The notes under the pieces were generated by a model. It was given only the letters and a program-made list of their open reading frames with translations, ran no database searches and was not told where the DNA came from. A stretch of DNA of 24,403 bases, taken from JANRIZ01 sp033764445 (GTDB lineage Bacteria; Verrucomicrobiota; Verrucomicrobiia; JAWXBN01). Made by a program: the position numbers and the translations under genes. Below, one piece after another: positions 7,827-14,911 of the stretch; positions within the stretch are counted from its first letter, which is position 1; every line of letters starts with the position of its first letter. The stretch is taken from the NCBI GenBank assembly GCA_033764445.1, contig JANRIZ010000063.1, positions 1 through 24,403 of the forward strand. Reading direction: 5' to 3'.

Positions 7827-7905
7827 AGCGGGATTTTCCACTTTTGTTCCGTCTCCAGTTCACTTTTGAACCGGCGGGAACAGCGGGATTTTCCAATGGC
7901 GGGAA
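7827..7905. repeat. Cluster of short direct repeats in a divergent intergenic region
   Basis: Three repeated elements are nested here. AGCGGGATTTTCCA occurs perfectly at 7827-7840 and 7882-7895 (55 bp apart). CACTTTTGNNCCG occurs at 7839-7851 and 7861-7873 (22 bp apart). GGCGGGAA occurs at 7873-7880 and 7898-7905 (25 bp apart). The block sits between the divergent starts at 7774 (minus) and 7947 (plus), where operators would be expected. Confidence 0.7.
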
Positions 7906-7946
7906 TGTGGATTCGGATGTAGGGTTTGTTTCACAGGAGCGGACAC

Positions 7947-8234
7947 ATGAAAAAATTATTTCTTCTGATCATTTTGCTGGCCGCCGGATGGTACGGGTGG
8001 AAATTCCTCAACGAGAAGGTGGATTTGGACAAGGCCACTGAAAACCAGCGTCAGGACATGGACCGCCAGGTTCAACGGGAGGTTCAAAACCCGCGTCCTG
8101 CGCCGCAAAATGCCCAGATACCGGCGGAATCAAATTCCGGCCAGGGCAGTGCTTCGTCGCGGACGGCGGAGAGCCTGCGCAACATGGCGGTCCCGGTGCC
8201 GGTCAGCCCGGAGCATGGTGAAAACAAAAAATAG
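7947..8234 (+). CDS. Small membrane-anchored or exported protein, unknown function
   Basis: A 95-residue protein starting MKKLFLLIILLAAGWYGWKF, one hydrophobic helix (about 3-20) after two lysines. It can act as an uncleaved N-terminal anchor with the rest outside the cytoplasm; no lipobox is present. The remainder is polar, Gln/Asn/Pro/Ser-rich and probably unstructured, with a charged helical stretch near 22-50 (EKVDLDKATENQRQDMDRQ). An AGGAGC ribosome site 6 nt before the ATG at 7947 decides the start; an in-frame upstream TTG at 7926 would spoil the signal. No family is recognised. Its gene shares a repeat-rich upstream region with the YfhO-type gene. Confidence 0.7.
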   Translation: MKKLFLLIILLAAGWYGWKFLNEKVDLDKATENQRQDMDRQVQREVQNPRPAPQNAQIPAESNSGQGSASSRTAESLRNMAVPVPVSPEHGENKK

Positions 8235-8254
8235 GGTCCCTCTTGCTCAGGGCC

Positions 8255-8282
8255 TTGCAAGATTCGACGCGCAAATTATGGT
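8255..8282 (+). promoter_or_regulatory. Candidate promoter of the flavin-reductase-like gene
   Basis: TTGCAA (8255-8260) and TATGGT (8277-8282) are spaced by 16 nt and end 27 nt before the ATG at 8310. A GGAGGG at 8283-8288 is too far (21 nt) from that ATG to be its ribosome site. Confidence 0.3.
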
Positions 8283-8309
8283 GGAGGGACTTAAACACCG
8301 CCGTTCCCC

Positions 8310-9035
8310 ATGCTCGCACCCCAGGCCCCGTCATACATTGTCAAAAAAGTGATCCAGGAATCCCGGGAGGTCCGATCCTTTGCATTTGACTGCCGGGCAC
8401 AGCCCCTGATTTTTGACCCCGGCCAGTTTGTGGTGGTGAAACATGAGGAGTTTGAGGAGATCACCGGATCGTTGTTTTTCAGCACCGAACCGGGGCGGCA
8501 GGAGGATCTCCGGCTCACAGCCCGGCGAGACGGGGGATTTGAGGGGGCTTTCTATGAAAAGGTGACCCCGGGGGACATCATCTATATGAGCAAACCCATG
8601 GGGCAGTTCCGGCTGTCCCAGGCGGGAAACCGTCCGGTTTGTTTTGTGGGGAGGAATGATTCGATTGTCTCCGCCCGCAGCCTTTTTTTTCATTTGCAGT
8701 CGGAGGCGCCCGCTCGTGCGGGAATGCTCATTCATGAATTGACCACCCCGCATCAGCCCCTGTTTGAGGCCGGATGGACCCGGATGAAGGGAACACCCTT
8801 CCGCTATACAAAGATTCTGGACCAGTCCCCGCGACCCACCGGCTGGTTTGGCCATCTGGGTCCTCTCTCGCCCCAGATTCTGAAGGTCATTTTGCCTGAT
8901 TATGTGCAGTATCATTATTTTGTGGCGGGAAATCCGGAGGCCGGGTCGCGTCTGGCTTTGGTTCTCAAAGATGGGGGGGTGGCCCCGTCTCAGATCACCC
9001 TTGAAAGTCCGGTCTCCGGTATTTTGCCTGCGTAA
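8310..9035 (+). CDS. Ferredoxin/flavin reductase-like protein with degenerate cofactor motifs
   Basis: A 241-residue protein with the layout of the ferredoxin-NADP reductase superfamily. An N-terminal beta-barrel reads FDPGQFVVVKHEEF (35-48), then GGFEGAFYEKVTPGDIIYMSKPMGQFRL (75-102), matching the family pattern G-x-x-S/T-x-x-L-x-x-x-x-x-G-D and P-x-G-x-F. The C-terminus, FVAGNPEAGS followed by LKDGGVAPSQITLES, resembles the end of the NAD domain. The two diagnostic sites are altered. The flavin motif R-x-Y/F-S/T is replaced by SLFFSTEP (54-61), and the glycine-rich NAD motif by GRNDSIVS (114-121). Redox activity is therefore doubtful, and a binding or regulatory role is possible. The only in-frame start is ATG 8310, since a TAA occurs 18 nt upstream. 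It lies 46 nt before the desulfurase homologue. Confidence 0.65.
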   Translation: MLAPQAPSYIVKKVIQESREVRSFAFDCRAQPLIFDPGQFVVVKHEEFEEITGSLFFSTEPGRQEDLRLTARRDGGFEGAFYEKVTPGDIIYMSKPMGQFRLSQAGNRPVCFVGRNDSIVSARSLFFHLQSEAPARAGMLIHELTTPHQPLFEAGWTRMKGTPFRYTKILDQSPRPTGWFGHLGPLSPQILKVILPDYVQYHYFVAGNPEAGSRLALVLKDGGVAPSQITLESPVSGILPA

Positions 9036-9043
9036 GCCGGGAG

Positions 9044-9072
9044 TGGTCAGCTCGCGGGAGTTCGTGTAGACT
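9044..9072 (+). promoter_or_regulatory. Candidate promoter just before the desulfurase-like gene
   Basis: TGGTCA (9044-9049) and TAGACT (9067-9072) are 17 nt apart and the GTG start follows 9 nt later, which would make the message nearly leaderless. No Shine-Dalgarno sequence precedes the GTG, which fits. Each hexamer matches the consensus in four positions only. Confidence 0.3.
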
Positions 9073-9081
9073 CATCCGCCT

Positions 9082-10248
9082 GTGCAAAAATCCCCGCCCG
9101 TTTTTTTTGATTTCCAGACCAGCACCCCCCTGCTGCCTGGAGTGATGGAGGTGATGCGTCCGTATTTCAGCGAGCATTTTGCGGCGTCGGGAAGTGTACA
9201 TGCCGCGGGGTGCCGGGTGCGGGAGGCTTTGAAGGAGGCCCGTCGCCGGGTCGGTGAATTTGTGGGGGCCTCCGATCCCTTTGAGGAGATCGTGTTCACT
9301 TCCGGGGGCACGGAGGCGGTCAATCTGGCCATTGCCGGAAGCATCCGGGCCCGGGGTCGGGGGGTTCATATCCTGTGCACGGGCGGCGATTCCCCCGCGG
9401 TGAGCCGGACCGTGGAAGCGTTGTGTCGGGAGGGCTGCTCGGTCAGCCGGGTGCCGGTGGATGGCAAAGGTTTTGTGCTTGCCGACCGTCTGGGAGAATT
9501 GTGCCGTGCGGAGACGGCCCTGATTTGCACGCATCTGGTCAACGCGGATGTCGGGACCCTTCAAAGGATCGGACCGCTGGCGTCATTGGCCCGCGAGAGA
9601 AAGATTCCGCTTTTTGTCGATGCCATCGCCGGGGCGGGGTGGGTGGAATTGGAGGTGGAAAAGAGGGGCATTGATCTTCTGGCCTTCAGCCCACACCGTT
9701 TTTATGGACCGAAGGGGGCCGGGGTGCTGTATCGTCGACGGACCGTGTCCCTCGAGCCGATCCTCCGCGGAGGGATGCAGGAAATGGGGTTGCGGGCCGG
9801 GACGGAAAACATCCCGGCCCTCGTCGGTGCGGGCGAGGCCTGTCGTCTGGCCCGGGCGCAATTTGAGGAAAGGGTGGGAATGGTCCGGACCCGGCAGGGT
9901 CGCCTGTGGGAAAAAATCCGGGGCATTCCCGGATTGATCCTCAACGGACCGGAGCCGGGGCCTGACCGGAGCCCGGTGACCTTGCATGTCACCCTTCCCG
10001 GCGTGGAAAACGAGTATCTTGTGCTCAAGTGTGACCAGATGGGACTGCAGATCGCCGGGGCGACCGGGTGCGTGAGCCCCTCGGCCCGGATCCCGGAGTC
10101 GTTGGAGGCGATCGGATTGTCGCCCGAGGCCGCCCGTTGCAGTGTGATGCTCGGTGTCGGTTTGCCCACCACGGAGGAGGATGTGGACCGGGGTGCGGCG
10201 CTCTTTGCCGCCGCCGTGGAAAAATTGCGGATGGCCCAGCAAAACTGA
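9082..10248 (+). CDS. NifS/IscS-type cysteine desulfurase homologue lacking the PLP lysine
   Basis: A 388-residue class V aminotransferase-fold protein, collinear with IscS over its whole length: FFDFQTSTPL, FTSGGTEAVNLAI (72-84), LFVDAIAGAG, FSPHRFYGPKGAGVLY, GLRAGTENIPALVG and a C-terminal TTEEDVD. In IscS the Schiff-base lysine lies in S-x-H-K-x-x-G-P-K-G. Here this is S203-P-H205-R206, codon CGT at 9697-9699. Other PLP contacts are also changed relative to E. coli IscS as I recall it: H104 to S, N155 to A, Q183 to A, and the late Arg to Met in CSVMLGVG. D180 and the mobile-loop Cys (C330, in ATGCVSPSARIP) remain. It is probably not a normal desulfurase and may be a scaffold, persulfide carrier or regulator. 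The GTG start at 9082 lacks a ribosome site. Confidence 0.85.
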   Translation: MQKSPPVFFDFQTSTPLLPGVMEVMRPYFSEHFAASGSVHAAGCRVREALKEARRRVGEFVGASDPFEEIVFTSGGTEAVNLAIAGSIRARGRGVHILCTGGDSPAVSRTVEALCREGCSVSRVPVDGKGFVLADRLGELCRAETALICTHLVNADVGTLQRIGPLASLARERKIPLFVDAIAGAGWVELEVEKRGIDLLAFSPHRFYGPKGAGVLYRRRTVSLEPILRGGMQEMGLRAGTENIPALVGAGEACRLARAQFEERVGMVRTRQGRLWEKIRGIPGLILNGPEPGPDRSPVTLHVTLPGVENEYLVLKCDQMGLQIAGATGCVSPSARIPESLEAIGLSPEAARCSVMLGVGLPTTEEDVDRGAALFAAAVEKLRMAQQN

Positions 10249-10267
10249 TCCGAAAGGATGCCCCTTC

Positions 10268-11020
10268 ATGGACGCCTATTTTTATTTCAAAAAAATCGCC
10301 CTGATGCTTCTGATGCCCGGGACGGTCGTGTTCCTTCTGCTTCTCCTGGTGCTGGCGGGATTTTTTCTCAGGCAATTGAAGCGGATTGTGCTGGCGGGGG
10401 TGGTTCTGACCCTGATTCTGTTTCTGATGGCCGGGAGCGGGTATCCCGCACGCTATGTTTTAAACTCCCTGGAAAACACATTTCCCGCCGTTTCGGAAAA
10501 AAACCACCAGCAACTCAGGGAGATCCGTGCATTGCGTCCGGAGTTCATTGTCATTCTCGGAGGGGCCCCCGGCAGCCGTGTTTTGGAGGCGCTTCAACTG
10601 CGGACCCTTTTTCCGAAGTCCTCCTTCATTGTCACCGGCGGTTCCAAAAAAGGGCCGGGGGATGCGCAACGTTCGTCCGAGTTGCTCATACGCACCGGAG
10701 TGTCCTCCCCCATCCATCAGATCGACACCGTGTTTACCACCGAGGAGGAGTCCGTGGCCCTCAAGGCATACCTCGGTCCCCATGGAAACCCCCATTTTCT
10801 GCTGGTCACCGACGCGGCCCACATGCCGCGGGCATACGGACTTTTCAAAAAGCAGGGACTTCATCCCATTGCCGTCCCGGTCCGCCAACAGGAGGGCATG
10901 GCTTCCCCGCCATTGCCCTGGCTGGCCTGGTTGCCCAGTGCCGAAGGGATGCGTGTGACCGAGACCGCCATCCGTGAGTCCGTTGCGCTGGTGTGGCTGA
11001 GGTTGAGGGGGAAAATCTGA
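10268..11020 (+). CDS. YdcF/ElyC (DUF218) family membrane protein
   Basis: A 250-residue protein with two N-terminal membrane helices (about 9-33 and 38-56) and a C-terminal DUF218 domain. Domain motifs are FIVILGGAPGSR (93-104), FIVTGGSKKG (120-129), TTEEESVALKAYL (157-169), FLLVTDAAHMPRAYGLFKKQGL (177-198) and the closing WLPSAEGMRVTETAIRESV (221-239). This is the standard order in YdcF/ElyC/SanA proteins, which are linked by genetics to envelope and peptidoglycan-precursor homeostasis; the biochemical activity is unsettled. The ATG at 10268 has an AAAGGA 9 nt upstream and lies 19 nt after the desulfurase homologue, so the two genes are probably co-transcribed. A longer frame beginning at 10154 overlaps the preceding gene and was not used. 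Confidence 0.88.
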   Translation: MDAYFYFKKIALMLLMPGTVVFLLLLLVLAGFFLRQLKRIVLAGVVLTLILFLMAGSGYPARYVLNSLENTFPAVSEKNHQQLREIRALRPEFIVILGGAPGSRVLEALQLRTLFPKSSFIVTGGSKKGPGDAQRSSELLIRTGVSSPIHQIDTVFTTEEESVALKAYLGPHGNPHFLLVTDAAHMPRAYGLFKKQGLHPIAVPVRQQEGMASPPLPWLAWLPSAEGMRVTETAIRESVALVWLRLRGKI

Positions 11021-11093
11021 GGCTTGACCGGTGCGCCTCCCTTCCGGCATCCGGATGGGAACGGTGAAAAAAACATTTGGCCCGACAAAGACA

Positions 11094-11122
11094 CTGGCAA
11101 AACGGGCCGCGTCTGTTAGGGT
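11094..11122 (+). promoter_or_regulatory. Candidate promoter of the mrp-type operon
   Basis: CTGGCA (11094-11099) is followed after 17 nt by TAGGGT (11117-11122) and the ATG at 11132 comes 9 nt later. No Shine-Dalgarno sequence is present. The same TAGGGT hexamer serves as the candidate -10 of the Rrf2-type gene. Confidence 0.35.
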
Positions 11123-11131
11123 CCGTCCCCG

Positions 11132-12166
11132 ATGTCATCCGTCACGGAAGAACAGATTCGCGAAGCCCTCAAACAGGTGAAATACCCCGGTTTCAGCCGG
11201 GACATCATCTCCTTTGGCATTCTCAAGGGCGTGGCTTTGGAACAGGATCCCAAGGGAATCCTTCTGGCGGTGACCACACAGGACCCGAAGATCGTTGAGA
11301 CCATCCGGACCGAGAGTGTCATTGCCCTGGCGGGACTCCTGCCCGGGCACCGGTTTGAGGTGCAGGTCCAGATGGTGACCCCCGCACAAACCATGCAGGC
11401 GGGCACACAGTCGATTCCGGGGGTCGGCCACATCATCGCTGTGGCCAGTGGAAAGGGGGGCGTGGGAAAATCGACCGTGGCGGCCAATCTTGCCTGTGCC
11501 CTGAAACGGGGCGGAATGTCTGTCGGCCTGCTGGATTGCGACATTTACGGACCGAGCATGGGCCTGATGTTCGGCACCTCCGAGCAGCCCTATGCCGATG
11601 AGGAAAACCGCATTGAACCGGTGACCGCCCACGGGATACGGCTCATGTCGATGGGTTTTCTGATGGCCGAGGATGCGCCGGCCATTTTGCGCGGGCCGAT
11701 GGTGACCCGTTACACCCAGCAACTTCTGATGATGACCCGCTGGGGGTCTCTGGATGTGCTGTTGCTGGACCTTCCCCCCGGGACCGGGGACATCCATCTG
11801 ACCATTGTCCAGACGGTGGCGCTTTCCGGTGCGGTGATTGTGACCACCCCCCAGGACATTGCCCTGCTCGACGCCAAAAAAGGCGTGACGATGTTTCAAA
11901 AAACAAATGTCAAAATCCTTGGCCTTGTCGAAAACATGAGTTACTTTACGTGTCCCCAGTGCGGACACCGCGAGGAGATTTTCAGCCATGGTGGTGCCCG
12001 CAAGGAGGCTGCCCGGCTGGGGGTCACCCTGCTTGGTGAAATCCCATTGGACCTGAAAATCCGCACCGGGGGAGACTCGGGAGTCCCCATCGTGATGGGA
12101 GAGCCCGAGGGTCCCCATGCCAGGGCTTTCCAGGCGTTGGCGGAAGCGGTCAGAAAACAAATTTGA
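11132..12166 (+). CDS. mrp: Mrp/ApbC/Nbp35-type iron-sulfur carrier P-loop ATPase
   Basis: A 344-residue protein with an N-terminal MIP18 (DUF59) domain (about 4-85) and a ParA/MinD-like ATPase domain. The deviant Walker A is ASGKGGVGKS (105-114), with a second lysine before the glycines. LLDCDIYGPSMG (133-144), LLDLPPGTGD (211-220) and the metal-binding C274-x2-C277 (ENMSYFTCPQCGH) follow. Mrp/ApbC proteins form dimers that bridge a [4Fe-4S] cluster through this CxxC and pass it to apo-proteins in the cytoplasm. The MIP18 domain lacks the Cys usually associated with SufT-type function. It begins an operon with the separate MIP18-type gene 16 nt downstream. No ribosome site is visible before the ATG; a candidate -10 lies 9 nt upstream. 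Confidence 0.95.
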   Translation: MSSVTEEQIREALKQVKYPGFSRDIISFGILKGVALEQDPKGILLAVTTQDPKIVETIRTESVIALAGLLPGHRFEVQVQMVTPAQTMQAGTQSIPGVGHIIAVASGKGGVGKSTVAANLACALKRGGMSVGLLDCDIYGPSMGLMFGTSEQPYADEENRIEPVTAHGIRLMSMGFLMAEDAPAILRGPMVTRYTQQLLMMTRWGSLDVLLLDLPPGTGDIHLTIVQTVALSGAVIVTTPQDIALLDAKKGVTMFQKTNVKILGLVENMSYFTCPQCGHREEIFSHGGARKEAARLGVTLLGEIPLDLKIRTGGDSGVPIVMGEPEGPHARAFQALAEAVRKQI

Positions 12167-12182
12167 GAGCGAGGAAAAAACC

Positions 12183-12488
12183 ATGTCCGAAATCACCATT
12201 GAAACCGTCTACAGCGTCCTCAAGAACTGTTACGATCCGGAGATCCCCGTCAATCTTGTGGATTTGGGGCTCATTTACGATGTGGTCATCGAGGGAACCG
12301 GGGTCCGGGTGAAGATGACCCTGACGACCCCCGGCTGCCACATGGGCCCCTCCATCGCCAACGATGTCCAGACCAAGCTGCTGGCCGTGGACGGTATTGA
12401 TGAGGCCAGTGTGGATATCGTTTTTGATCCTCCCTGGAACCAGAGCATGATCAGTGCCGACGGGCGCAAGAAACTCGGCATGGTGTAG
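12183..12488 (+). CDS. MIP18/DUF59 family metal-sulfur cluster assembly protein (SufT/YitW-like)
   Basis: A 101-residue single-domain MIP18 protein. Signature stretches are CYDPEIPVNLVDLGLIYDV (16-34), MTLTTPGCHMGPSIAND (45-61, with C52 as the conserved Cys) and FDPPWNQSMISADGRKKLGM (81-100). The family assists maturation of Fe-S proteins; bacterial SufT is needed for some [4Fe-4S] enzymes, and eukaryotic MIP18 works in late cytosolic Fe-S transfer. Being 16 nt downstream of the Mrp-type carrier fits that role. GAGG lies 9 nt before the ATG. The gene ends 5 nt from the end of the convergent membrane-protein gene, with no terminator visible between them. PaaD-like phenylacetate proteins are relatives, but nothing nearby suggests that pathway. 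Confidence 0.9.
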   Translation: MSEITIETVYSVLKNCYDPEIPVNLVDLGLIYDVVIEGTGVRVKMTLTTPGCHMGPSIANDVQTKLLAVDGIDEASVDIVFDPPWNQSMISADGRKKLGMV

Positions 12489-12493
12489 GAGTC

Positions 12494-12808
12494 TCACCGG
12501 ATCCATTGGAAAATCTTGAGCAGGACGGAGGTCATGCCCGCCAGAAGGGGCAGGGCGCTCAGCGTGCCGAACATTTTTTTGAGCCGCATGTGCCGGTCGT
12601 CGGGAAGAAGTGAGAGACCCGCAAGCAAAAAGGCCAGTCCAAAGGCGGTGATTTCCCAGTGGCGCGGGTCTTCAAACAGGGCCTTTCTCGGGCGGCGTGG
12701 CGGCGGCAGGTTGATGATTCCCAGGGAAGAAAGAATCAGAAAGAGTCCGACACCCCCGACGATCAAACACAGGATCAGTCTTTCCTTGGGGGAAGGGGGA
12801 GGGGGCAT
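12494..12808 (-). CDS. Small membrane protein, unknown function
   Basis: A 104-residue protein with three predicted membrane helices (about 10-30, 51-68 and 82-100). A Pro/Arg-rich link, NLPPPRRPRKALFEDPRHW (33-51), joins the first two. I recognise no family. Its ATG follows the stop of the protease gene by 3 nt on the same strand, and the AGGTAA overlapping that stop is a suitable ribosome site. Translational coupling in the envelope operon is therefore likely. A role in anchoring or assisting the exported protease is possible but unsupported. Confidence 0.7.
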   Translation of the reverse strand: MPPPPSPKERLILCLIVGGVGLFLILSSLGIINLPPPRRPRKALFEDPRHWEITAFGLAFLLAGLSLLPDDRHMRLKKMFGTLSALPLLAGMTSVLLKIFQWIR

Positions 12809-12811
12809 AAC

Positions 12812-14911
12812 TTACCTCAGGTAGGGCGCGAGAAAATCCCTTGCCGCATCGATATCCACCGAGAAACCGATCCGGACATCCTGCGTATCGATCTGGGTAT
12901 TGACCCCGACAACCTCCCCGTAACCGTTGATGAGCGGGCCGCCACTGCTGCCGTGGTCGATGGCAATGTCTGAAACGATCATGGGAGCTTTGGCACCGTT
13001 GAAAGTTTCGAGTTTTTGTCGGGCCGAGACCAGACCCTTGGTGATGATTTTTGAGGTTCCCTGCGGATTGCCGATTGCGTACACCACCTCTCCGAGTTCC
13101 AGATGGGCGGCCGTGCCGATTTTGACCGGCGTACCGGAGAGGTCCGTGACCCTGAGAATGGCCATGTCAATGGCCGGATTGGAGGCGACCAACGTCGCGG
13201 AAACCGGTTTGGAGTCACGGTCGCGGGCGGCCATGAGTTTGACCCCCTTTTCAATGACGTGGTAGTTGGTGACCAGATAACCGGGGGCAATAAAAAAACC
13301 GGTGCCCGAGTAGGCGCTGGGGGAGTTTTCCGCGGGAAGGGCGAGCACCAGCACCACGGAGTCGTTGAAGGTGGCCATGATTTCCTTTGTGTCACGGGCG
13401 TTGGCGGACCGGCCGAGGACATTTTGGATGCGGCTGGCGTCCGGTCCGCTTTGGGCCAGGGCGTAGTACTTGAGGGCATTGTTGTAATCCTTCAAATCCT
13501 CCAGTTTGCGGCCGATCTGCAGCGCGACCGTTTCCCGTTCCCTGAAGGGCATCCACGTCTCGATCATCGGCAGGGCATCCGTGAACCGCTCCTGCCGGAG
13601 AAGACCCGAGAGAGAGGTGAGTTCCTGGACCTGCTGGGTGTTGAGTTGCTGGCAGCGATCCGCATGGGTTTGGAAGCTGATTTTTTTGGCGGGGTTGTCC
13701 TCGGCCAGCTGTCGGTAGAGGGTGGCGGCCTGGGCGAAATCCTTCTGGGCCTCCAGGCCCCGGGCCAGGTTGATGAGTTCCTCAAGGCCCTGTTTCCGGC
13801 AGAGTTCCGCCCGGGCGAGAAACTCCCCCCCCCGGGTGGTGTGGGCGCTTTTTGAAAGTTCCATGTAGAGGGCGGCGGCGGAGTTGTAGCGACCTTCCTG
13901 TTCAAGGGAGTGGGCCTCCTCCAGTTTCGCGCGGAAATTTCCGTAGGGGGAACCCAGATGGTCCAGCAGCGACCGGGCTTCCGCATTTTGCGGCCAGAGC
14001 CGGAGGGCCTTGTCCAGAAGCACGCCGGCATCGGCCCAGTACCCCCCGGTCTGGGATTTCCGGGCCGTGGCCGTCAACTCGCGGGATTCGCGCAGGGTGG
14101 CCTCGGCCTGTTTTTTGAAGGAGTCCGCCCGGTCAAAATAATCCCGCACCCCCTGTCGGGGAAAGGTCCCCCGGGCATGCAATTCCAAAACCTTCTCGTA
14201 ATCCTTTTCATAAAAAGCCGATTGAAGCTGGGCCGACCAGTCCTTGACCCGGTTGAGATGGCCGCTCAGACGGCCCTGCAGATTCAGCAGTGCCGGGTCG
14301 GTCGGGTTTTCGCGCAGGGCCGAGGCCAGGAGGGAGTCTGCGGTTTGAAGGTCCTCCTTTTTGAGTGCGGTTTCGATTTTTGAAACCAGGTCCGCCGCCT
14401 TGGCCACGCGGATTCCGGCCTGACGGGCGGCATCCTTGATTTCCAGCGAGAGCAGGTTTTTAAACTCGGGTTTTTCCAGAAAATCAAAGACAACCAGGGC
14501 CAGTTCCAACTCCCCCTGACGGTAGCAAAACCAGAAGAGACTCTGGGCCTTGACCTGCAACGAAAAACGAAAATCCCGGGCCTTGGAGACATTTCCGGCA
14601 GTGGAGGCCTTTTGATGGAGTGTGGCCGCCTCACCCATGAACGAGACAATCCGTTCCAGCGTTCCCTTTTGGGAGCCCACGCACTGGGAACGGAGGGCCT
14701 CGTATTTCCGGATGTTTTCAGGGACGGGATTCTGCAGGAAGGTACGCAGCCCGGAGGTCAGAGCCTGCTGCACCTGTCCCGCCGAAGCATTGGCCGCCTG
14801 GAGGAGGGGGGGATCCCCGATCCCCAGAACCACTGCGGCGATCAAAAAAACGCATGCGGATCGTCTCAGTCTCTCAGCGAGTGTCCGGATGTGGCGCATG
14901 GGGTGGGACAT
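12812..14911 (-). CDS. Exported helical-repeat protein with C-terminal trypsin-like serine protease domain
   Basis: A 699-residue protein. An Arg-rich N-terminus and a hydrophobic segment (about 19-35) ending near LQAANA look like a signal peptide. Residues 46-510 are alpha-helical with TPR-like pairs, for example around 185-200, 337-351 and 387-404. Residues 515-699 form a chymotrypsin-fold domain of the HtrA/S1C type with GTGFFIAPGYLVTNYH (H551), DMAIL (D582) and DHGSSGGP (S656). All three catalytic residues are present, so it is probably an active periplasmic protease. No PDZ domain follows, unlike DegP; the helical repeats may replace it for substrate or partner recognition. GGAGG lies about 6 nt before the ATG. 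The start overlaps the upstream deacetylase gene by 38 bp. Confidence 0.88.
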   Translation of the reverse strand: MSHPMRHIRTLAERLRRSACVFLIAAVVLGIGDPPLLQAANASAGQVQQALTSGLRTFLQNPVPENIRKYEALRSQCVGSQKGTLERIVSFMGEAATLHQKASTAGNVSKARDFRFSLQVKAQSLFWFCYRQGELELALVVFDFLEKPEFKNLLSLEIKDAARQAGIRVAKAADLVSKIETALKKEDLQTADSLLASALRENPTDPALLNLQGRLSGHLNRVKDWSAQLQSAFYEKDYEKVLELHARGTFPRQGVRDYFDRADSFKKQAEATLRESRELTATARKSQTGGYWADAGVLLDKALRLWPQNAEARSLLDHLGSPYGNFRAKLEEAHSLEQEGRYNSAAALYMELSKSAHTTRGGEFLARAELCRKQGLEELINLARGLEAQKDFAQAATLYRQLAEDNPAKKISFQTHADRCQQLNTQQVQELTSLSGLLRQERFTDALPMIETWMPFRERETVALQIGRKLEDLKDYNNALKYYALAQSGPDASRIQNVLGRSANARDTKEIMATFNDSVVLVLALPAENSPSAYSGTGFFIAPGYLVTNYHVIEKGVKLMAARDRDSKPVSATLVASNPAIDMAILRVTDLSGTPVKIGTAAHLELGEVVYAIGNPQGTSKIITKGLVSARQKLETFNGAKAPMIVSDIAIDHGSSGGPLINGYGEVVGVNTQIDTQDVRIGFSVDIDAARDFLAPYLR

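Noticed and set aside
9690..9705. Sequencing error or frameshift as the cause of the lost lysine in the desulfurase homologue
   Set aside because: The frame is unbroken, the codon differs from a lysine codon at all three bases, and other cofactor residues are lost elsewhere in the protein.
11030..11070. CATCCGGATG palindrome after the YdcF-type gene as a terminator
   Set aside because: The stem is short and is followed by A-rich, not T-rich, sequence on the plus strand.
11135..12199. 354-codon minus-strand frame opposite mrp
   Set aside because: The mrp frame has every motif of its family; the antisense product has none.
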